Shown here: one piece after another, positions 13,694 to 17,692 of the stretch
Position numbering within the stretch: position 1 is the stretch's first letter
How the letters are laid out: the number at the start of each line of letters is the position of its first letter
NCBI GenBank assembly: GCA_029062865.1
Contig: JAIDPG010000358.1
Coordinates: forward strand, 1 to 17,692
Direction of reading: 5' to 3'
Source: Oscillospiraceae bacterium
GTDB taxonomy: Bacteria; Bacillota; Clostridia; Oscillospirales; Ruminococcaceae
DNA: 17,692 nt
The notes under the pieces: model-generated
Seen by the model: only the letters and a program-made list of their open reading frames with translations
Databases searched by the model: none
What the model was told of the DNA's origin: nothing
Translations under genes and position numbers: made by a program

Positions 13694-13722
13694 TAGTGTT
13701 GACCAAAAAGTGGGAAATATAC
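13694..13722 (-). promoter_or_regulatory. Sigma-F-like forespore promoter of spoIIQ
   Basis: On the minus strand, GTATA (13722-13718) fits the sigma-F -35 pattern GYWTA, and GTCAACACTA (13703-13694) fits the -10 pattern GNNRANANTW. The 14-bp spacer is one to two bases short of the usual range. No good sigma-A site is seen here. SpoIIQ genes are sigma-F dependent in known spore-formers. Confidence 0.4.
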
Positions 13723-13726
13723 ATTC

Positions 13727-13795
13727 TTAGAGGCAAGAATTTTAGAGGCAGGAGGCAAGAGTTGGCAGCGCGGAGCTCTTGCCTCTGATCTCTAA
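13727..13795. repeat. GAGGCAAG-type intergenic repeat element, left of the lipoprotein gene
   Basis: TTAGAGGCAAG (13727-13737) is followed by TTAGAGGCA (13742-13750). Then a 10-bp stem, GAGGCAAGAG (13752-13761) with CTCTTGCCTC (13776-13785), and a closing CTCTAA. A related element with TAGAGGCAAG and CTTGCCTC lies at 14464-14557. Confidence 0.65.
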
Positions 13796-13801
13796 ACGCT
13801 C

Positions 13802-13830
13802 TTGACCTAGTTCAGAAGATGTGCTATAAT
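13802..13830 (+). promoter_or_regulatory. Sigma-A promoter of the lipoprotein gene
   Basis: TTGACC (13802-13807), a 17-bp spacer and a perfect TATAAT (13825-13830). The leader is about 48 nt. Confidence 0.88.
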
Positions 13831-13884
13831 AGAATACGGTTGGTAAACTTACGATTTGATTTTCTGAAAAAGGAGAGCCACATT

Positions 13885-14466
13885 ATGAAAAAGGCAAGCA
13901 GGATATTTTCGCTCATATTGCTTTGCACTCTGATGCTTTTGATGACGGCGTGCGGCGGGAAGAAGTTCTCGCACGGAACGATAAGCGGCACGACCTACAC
14001 GTCCAAGTACATCGGACTGAAGGCGAGCTTTGATTCGGACAGTATTATTTTCACGGACGAAACACTCGCAAGGGGTAACGGTATTTCCGATATGTCCGAC
14101 AAGAATATTCGGAAGGCGTTTGAAAAGGACGGCTCGATTTCGGAAATGATTGTTATAACGACTGCGGGAGATACCGTGGACATCACGGTTCACGACCGTA
14201 AAACTCTGGGGCTGCCGGATGAGGAGGAGTATTTTGAAACCGCGAAGCAGCATTTGGCGGAGGAGAACATCTTCGCTTCGATCGGCACCGTCGATTTCCT
14301 CGGCAAAAGCACCCGCAGTATCGAATACAGTATGACGATACTCGGAGATACGTCTTACGATTTGCTGATCCCGATCTTTAAGGACGATTACGTTGTTATT
14401 GTTTCTTTCAGCTCCGCTCAAAAAGACAACATAAAGCCGCTTATCAATCGCTTTAAAGCCTACTAG
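13885..14466 (+). CDS. Small secreted lipoprotein of unknown function
   Basis: The 193-aa product has a lipoprotein signal: a basic start (MKKASRIF), a hydrophobic stretch and the lipobox LMTAC, with the lipidated cysteine at residue 23. It should be anchored to the outer face of the membrane. The mature part mixes strands and helices and ends VVIVSFSSAQKDNIKPLINRF; its general look recalls small PsbP-like lipoprotein domains, but I cannot assign a family. The start ATG 13885 is chosen because AAAGGAGAG sits before it and the signal peptide begins there, although the frame is open from 13819. The gene has its own promoter and stands alone, flanked on both sides by related hairpin repeats. The stop TAG is the first triplet of the right repeat. 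Confidence 0.85.
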   Translation: MKKASRIFSLILLCTLMLLMTACGGKKFSHGTISGTTYTSKYIGLKASFDSDSIIFTDETLARGNGISDMSDKNIRKAFEKDGSISEMIVITTAGDTVDITVHDRKTLGLPDEEEYFETAKQHLAEENIFASIGTVDFLGKSTRSIEYSMTILGDTSYDLLIPIFKDDYVVIVSFSSAQKDNIKPLINRFKAY

Positions 14467-14557
14467 AGGCAAGCACTAATAATTAAACGTTTCCCCGCCG
14501 CAGGCGGGGGAAACGTTCTTGCCTCAGGGTTGACGCGAAGCGTCAACCCGACCTCTA
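14464..14557. repeat. GAGGCAAG-type intergenic element with two hairpins
   Basis: The outer arms are TAGAGG (14464-14469) with CCTCTA (14552-14557), and GAGGCAAG (14466-14473) with CTTGCCTC (14518-14525). Nested are a hairpin AACGTTTCCCCGCC (14486-14499) with 14503-14517, and a perfect 10-bp hairpin GGGTTGACGC (14527-14536) with GCGTCAACCC (14540-14549). The first bases form the stop codon of the lipoprotein gene. It may act as its transcription end. Confidence 0.7.
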
Positions 14558-14587
14558 ACATCTTAAGATTCAACTTCAAAAAAAGTC

Positions 14588-14616
14588 TTGATTTATTTCC
14601 CAAATTATGCTATAAT
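14588..14616 (+). promoter_or_regulatory. Sigma-A promoter of the hydrolase-lysA unit
   Basis: TTGATT (14588-14593), a 17-bp spacer and a perfect TATAAT (14611-14616), about 38 nt before the GTG start of the hydrolase. Confidence 0.88.
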
Positions 14617-14653
14617 AAAAATATAGTGTATATTCAAAAGGGGGGTCTTTGTT

Positions 14654-15463
14654 GTGACTGTTAAGACTTTTTCAATAAATCCCGAAAAGACGGCGTTTGT
14701 TAAGGCTTATTTGCCCGACGCTATCGGCGGCTCCGAGTACTGCGAGCGCCGACCGTCCGTCGTGATCTTCCCCGGCGGCGGGTATAATCACTGCTCCGAG
14801 CGCGAGGGCGAGCCCGTGGCTTTTCAGTACCTCGCGGCGGGCTACGCGGCGTTTGTTGTCTCGTACACCTGCAACGCGCGTTTCCCCACGCCGCTTGTCG
14901 ACGCGGCTTACACGTTCTACAAGATACGCCTCCGCGCCGAGGAATTCTGCATTGATCCGAACAAGATAGCCGTTCTCGGTTTTTCCGCGGGCGGACATCT
15001 TGCGGGGTGCTTGGCTACTATGTGGAACGACATCTCGCTTGTGAAAACCATAGGCTGCTCCGCCGAGGAGCTCCGCCCGAACGCCGCCGTGCTTTGCTAT
15101 CCCGTCATCAGCGGCGTGACCTCTCCGCACGAGGGGAGCTTTGAGGTGCTGCTGGGAAGCGAGCCGACGCGCTCCGACCTGTCGCGGCTGTCGCTGGAAA
15201 ACCGCGTAACGCCGAAAACGCCGCCTATCTTTATCTGGGCGACGGCAAACGACGCAAGCGTTTCCGCGCACAACTCGCTTGTAATGGCTAAGGCGTGCAT
15301 TTCGAACAGGATCCCCGTGGAGCTTCATCTCTACGACGAGGGCCCGCACGGCATTTCCACCGCCGACAAGCCGATAGCGCGCTCCTCCGCGGACGTGAAC
15401 GCGCACGTAAGAGAGTGGATAGGCTTGTCCGTGCAGTTCCTCAACAAGTACCTGAACGTTTAA
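14654..15463 (+). CDS. Alpha/beta-hydrolase, carbohydrate-esterase/lipase-like
   Basis: The 269-aa protein has the alpha/beta-hydrolase plan of the BD-FAE/HSL-like esterases. The oxyanion-hole loop is FPGGGY (39-44), the nucleophile elbow is GFSAGGH with S111, the acid is in ATANDASV (D200), and the histidine is in EGPHGIS (H232). No signal peptide is seen, so it acts in the cytoplasm, probably on short acyl esters such as acetylated sugars; the substrate is inferred from the family. It starts with GTG at 14654 after a G-rich ribosome site (AAGGGGGG). The next gene follows after 15 nt. It probably leads an operon with two small membrane proteins and lysA. Confidence 0.88.
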   Translation: MTVKTFSINPEKTAFVKAYLPDAIGGSEYCERRPSVVIFPGGGYNHCSEREGEPVAFQYLAAGYAAFVVSYTCNARFPTPLVDAAYTFYKIRLRAEEFCIDPNKIAVLGFSAGGHLAGCLATMWNDISLVKTIGCSAEELRPNAAVLCYPVISGVTSPHEGSFEVLLGSEPTRSDLSRLSLENRVTPKTPPIFIWATANDASVSAHNSLVMAKACISNRIPVELHLYDEGPHGISTADKPIARSSADVNAHVREWIGLSVQFLNKYLNV

Positions 15464-15478
15464 ACGGGGGCGATTTAT

Positions 15479-15772
15479 TTGAAAATAAAGGGCGCATGGT
15501 TCGCGGTCGCGGAGACATTCGGTGTGGTCGCGCTGTTTGCCGTTCTGATCGGGTATCTTTATGGAATGGGAAGTTATCTTATTAACGGTGTGGGTGTTTT
15601 CTTAATGCCGATAACGATAGCCGCTTATCTGCTGTTTACGTGGCTGTCCCAAAAAAGACCGACCCCAAAGGGCTACTGGATAATGTACTCCGCGAAGATT
15701 GCGTTTATGATCGCGCTTTTATTGCTGTCGCCCGTTATTGGCAAGGTGATCGCGGGGCTTGTCAACGGGTAA
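15479..15772 (+). CDS. Small membrane protein (three predicted segments)
   Basis: The 97-aa product consists mainly of three hydrophobic segments (about 9-30, 34-56, 68-93) joined by short loops; the second loop is basic (SQKRPTPKGYW). It begins with TTG at 15479, 7 nt after GGGGGCG; no ATG exists before residue 26, which would remove the first membrane segment. It follows the hydrolase by 15 nt and precedes another small membrane gene by 11 nt. I do not recognise the family. It could act together with the next protein as a two-part membrane unit, but nothing in the sequence gives a function. Confidence 0.7.
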   Translation: MKIKGAWFAVAETFGVVALFAVLIGYLYGMGSYLINGVGVFLMPITIAAYLLFTWLSQKRPTPKGYWIMYSAKIAFMIALLLLSPVIGKVIAGLVNG

Positions 15773-15783
15773 GGAGAAAAGGT

Positions 15784-16116
15784 ATGCCTATCGAAAAGCT
15801 CACCTACACAAAAGGCGAAAAACTTGCCGAGCTCACGGCGGCGATCATTGCCGCGTGCGGCGTTGCGGGATATGTCGTTCTTATGGCTCTCGGCAGGGTA
15901 TCGGGCGTCGCGATAATTATGATTTTATCGACGCTTATTATATACGCTGTATGCACGCTTTGTTCAACAATGCCGCAGCATACGAATGTTTTTACTCACC
16001 CCGAAAATTGCACGGAGAAGCAGCTTCGTAATGCCCGCAGGGCTTTCATCGTCGGAAAAATCGTGTTTACCGCGGCGATGTTCGCCGTGACGGCAATGGG
16101 CGGCGTTACCGTTTAA
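15784..16116 (+). CDS. Small membrane protein of unknown function
   Basis: The 110-aa product has three hydrophobic segments (about 15-37, 41-62, 86-106). A polar loop between the second and third carries histidines and cysteine (PQHTNVFTHPENC), which could bind a metal, though this is only a possibility. ATG 15784 is preceded by AAGGAG (15771-15776), which overlaps the previous stop codon, so translation is probably coupled. The open frame continues upstream to 15640 but overlaps the previous gene and is not used. lysA follows after 34 nt. Confidence 0.75.
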   Translation: MPIEKLTYTKGEKLAELTAAIIAACGVAGYVVLMALGRVSGVAIIMILSTLIIYAVCTLCSTMPQHTNVFTHPENCTEKQLRNARRAFIVGKIVFTAAMFAVTAMGGVTV

Positions 16117-16150
16117 ATCTTATATAAACATAAAGAGAGGGACACATTAT

Positions 16151-17416
16151 ATGAAAAAAGCATTTGTAACAAAAGAGCAGATAGACGAGATAGTAAAAAG
16201 CTATCCCACGCCGTTCCACATCTACGACGAAAAGGGCATACGCGAGAACGCGCGGGCGCTTAAAGCGGCATTTTCGTGGAACAAGGGCTTCCGCGAGTAC
16301 TTCGCGGTCAAGGCTACGCCTAACCCGTTTATTATGAAGGTTCTGCAGAGCGAGGGCTGCGGGTTTGACTGCTCCAGCTACACGGAGCTTCTGCTCTCCG
16401 ACGAGGTCGGCGCGAAAAACCACGACATTATGTTCTCATCCAACGCGACTCCCGACGAGGATTTCATCAAGGCATATGACCTTGGGGCTATCATCAACCT
16501 TGATGACTTCACGCACATTGACGTTCTTGATAAATTAACGGGAATTCCCGAGACTATCTGCTGCCGCTACAATCCCGGAGGGGAGTTCAAGACCGACGGC
16601 TCGCCGAACGTTATGGACACGCCCCGCGACGCGAAGTACGGAATGACGCACGAGCAGATAATCGAGGCGTATAAGATACTCAAGGAAAAGGGCGCGAAGC
16701 GTTTCGGTATGCACGCGTTTCTTGCTTCAAACACGCTCACCAACGAATACTACCCGACGCTCGCGCGGATCATGTTCAAGGCGGCTGTGGAGATAAAGGA
16801 AAAGTCGGGCGTGGAGCTGTCGTTTATCAACCTGAGCGGCGGCGTGGGAATTCCGTACAAGCCCGATCAGCCCGCGAACGACATCGCGGTCATCGGCGAG
16901 GGCGTGCGCAAGGCGTTTGAGGAGATACTTGTCCCCGCGGGAATGGGTGACGTCGCGATCTACACCGAGCTCGGGCGGTTTATGCTCGCGCCGTTCGGAA
17001 TGTTAGTCGCTACCGCTATCCGCGAGAAGCACATCTACAAGGAATACATCGGCTTGGACGCGTGCGCCGCGAACCTTATGCGCCCTGCCGTTTACGGCTC
17101 GTATCACCACATCACGGTGCTCGGCAAGGAGAACGCTCCGTGTGATACGAAATACGACATCACGGGCGGACTTTGCGAGAACTGCGACAAGTTCGCGATA
17201 GACCGTATGCTCCCGAAAATAGAGCTCGGCGACTACATAGCCATTCACGACACGGGCGCGCACGGCTTCTCTATGGGCTACAACTACAACGGCAAGCTGA
17301 GAAGCGCGGAGCTTCTGCTTCGCGAGGACGGAAGCGTAAAGCAGATACGCCGCGCCGAAACTCCCGAGGACTACTTCGCGACGTTTGATTTCGCAGGCGG
17401 GAAATTCGAGCTTTGA
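16151..17416 (+). CDS. lysA: Diaminopimelate decarboxylase-type PLP enzyme
   Basis: This 421-aa fold-type III PLP decarboxylase probably makes L-lysine from meso-diaminopimelate, the last lysine step. The PLP lysine is in YFAVKATPNP (K54). Other sites are H188 in GMHAFLASN, the glycine loop SGGVGIPY (229-236), ELGRF (273-277), the catalytic cysteine in GGLCENCDKFA (C342), and HDTGAHGFSMGYNYNGKLRS near the end. The usual CESGD reads CENCD here, which marks a subgroup and leaves a second cysteine (C345) near the active site. A related carboxynorspermidine or arginine/ornithine decarboxylase is less likely. The ATG at 16151 follows AGAGAGGG. It closes the probable operon that begins at 14654. 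Confidence 0.9.
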   Translation: MKKAFVTKEQIDEIVKSYPTPFHIYDEKGIRENARALKAAFSWNKGFREYFAVKATPNPFIMKVLQSEGCGFDCSSYTELLLSDEVGAKNHDIMFSSNATPDEDFIKAYDLGAIINLDDFTHIDVLDKLTGIPETICCRYNPGGEFKTDGSPNVMDTPRDAKYGMTHEQIIEAYKILKEKGAKRFGMHAFLASNTLTNEYYPTLARIMFKAAVEIKEKSGVELSFINLSGGVGIPYKPDQPANDIAVIGEGVRKAFEEILVPAGMGDVAIYTELGRFMLAPFGMLVATAIREKHIYKEYIGLDACAANLMRPAVYGSYHHITVLGKENAPCDTKYDITGGLCENCDKFAIDRMLPKIELGDYIAIHDTGAHGFSMGYNYNGKLRSAELLLREDGSVKQIRRAETPEDYFATFDFAGGKFEL

Positions 17417-17426
17417 CGGGCACTTC

Positions 17427-17545
17427 CCGAAAAAATCCAAGAAGCGCTTGATTTGTTTTTAACAGCGCATTTCTCCCCCTCGAACGCGGGGAGAAATGCC
17501 GCCGCGCAAGCGGATAACCGAAAAAATCCAAAAAGCCCTTGATTT
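17427..17545 (+). repeat. 28-bp direct repeats flanking a two-hairpin element
   Basis: The copies at 17427-17454 and 17518-17545 match at 26 of 28 positions. Between them are a 12-bp perfect hairpin (GCATTTCTCCCC 17467-17478 with GGGGAGAAATGC 17488-17499) and a short GNRA-capped one, CCGC-GCAA-GCGG (17502-17513). The right copy contains the -35 box of the SRP RNA promoter; the left copy has the same TTGATT but no -10. Confidence 0.75.
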
Positions 17546-17567
17546 TTTCGGCAGGATAGTGTATAAT
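17539..17567 (+). promoter_or_regulatory. Sigma-A promoter of the SRP RNA gene
   Basis: TTGATT (17539-17544), a 17-bp spacer and a perfect TATAAT (17562-17567); the expected start is about 17574. Confidence 0.88.
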
Positions 17568-17573
17568 AATAAG

Positions 17574-17692
17574 AGTTATGACAATGCCCCGGATCATGGG
17601 GGCAGACCCTGTGCAACAGAGTGCTGTGAACCATGTCAGGCGGGGAACCGAGCAGCATTAAGCGGATTTCTTTGTGTGCCGCAGCAAGTCTG
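17574..17692 (+). ncRNA. ffs: Signal recognition particle RNA (partial, cut at window end)
   Basis: The RNA scaffold of the signal recognition particle binds Ffh and targets membrane proteins to the translocon. The conserved apical domain is clear: GAACCATGTCAGG, then the CGG-GGAA-CCG tetraloop hairpin (17641-17650), then AGCAGCATTAAGCGGA, and later GTGTGCCGCAG. CAGAC (17603-17607) pairs with GTCTG at the very end (17688-17692), so the window stops inside the closing helix and only a few bases are missing. The 5' end is placed from the promoter and is uncertain; a TGCCCC/GGGGCA hairpin (about 17585-17602) may belong to the RNA or its leader. In Firmicutes this gene often sits next to dnaX. 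Confidence 0.92.

Noticed and set aside
1..17692. CRISPR array, tRNA, rRNA, transposase or integrase
   Set aside because: No regular repeat-spacer pattern, no tRNA cloverleaf and no recognisable recombinase were seen on either strand.

Overview
The window looks like a chromosomal segment of a Gram-positive endospore-former lineage, most likely Clostridia of the Oscillospiraceae/Ruminococcus type. Supporting signs are strong AGGAGG-type ribosome sites, consensus sigma-A promoters that nearly all have a 17-bp spacer, a SpoIIQ-like M23 protein, the rplM-rpsI pair, and a bacterial SRP RNA at the right edge. This placement is inferred from protein and RNA families, not from a database match.

Layout: (1) the 3' end of a Cro/C1-type HTH gene and its terminator (3-212). 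(2) A ribosomal operon, rplM-rpsI (412-1251), behind a perfect consensus promoter. (3) An AT-rich islet (about 1246-3690) that appears to be integrated in the last codons of rpsI. The codons for FSKR-stop occur both at the end of rpsI and again at 3682-3696, and a strong terminator follows the second copy at the distance expected for the original rpsI end. The islet's only clear gene encodes a GHKL ATPase with a C-terminal PD-(D/E)XK-like nuclease region, a defence-type protein. (4) A three-gene operon, RHH regulator - unknown 385-aa protein - clpB (3904-8353). Its promoter carries three near-identical 11-bp boxes spaced 20-21 bp apart, probably the operator for the RHH protein. (5) A HAD phosphatase with an almost leaderless transcript, followed by an ABC-2 ATPase/permease pair (8620-11027). 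(6) Two cell-wall genes on the minus strand (11199-13653): a secreted GH25 muramidase with a beta-solenoid-like N-terminal part, and a SpoIIQ-like LytM protein with a sigma-F-like promoter. (7) A small lipoprotein (13885-14466) flanked by two related intergenic repeat elements. (8) A probable operon of an alpha/beta hydrolase, two small membrane proteins and a LysA-type decarboxylase (14654-17416). (9) The promoter and 5' part of the SRP RNA gene, cut by the window end.

Several gene junctions hold GC-rich paired-hairpin elements (8387-8474, 11025-11201, 14464-14557, 17467-17513). In two of them the end of the element also forms the stop codon of the neighbouring gene. The most notable candidates for something new are the rpsI-integrated GHKL-nuclease islet, the RHH-controlled clpB operon with its unknown middle gene, and the hairpin element family.
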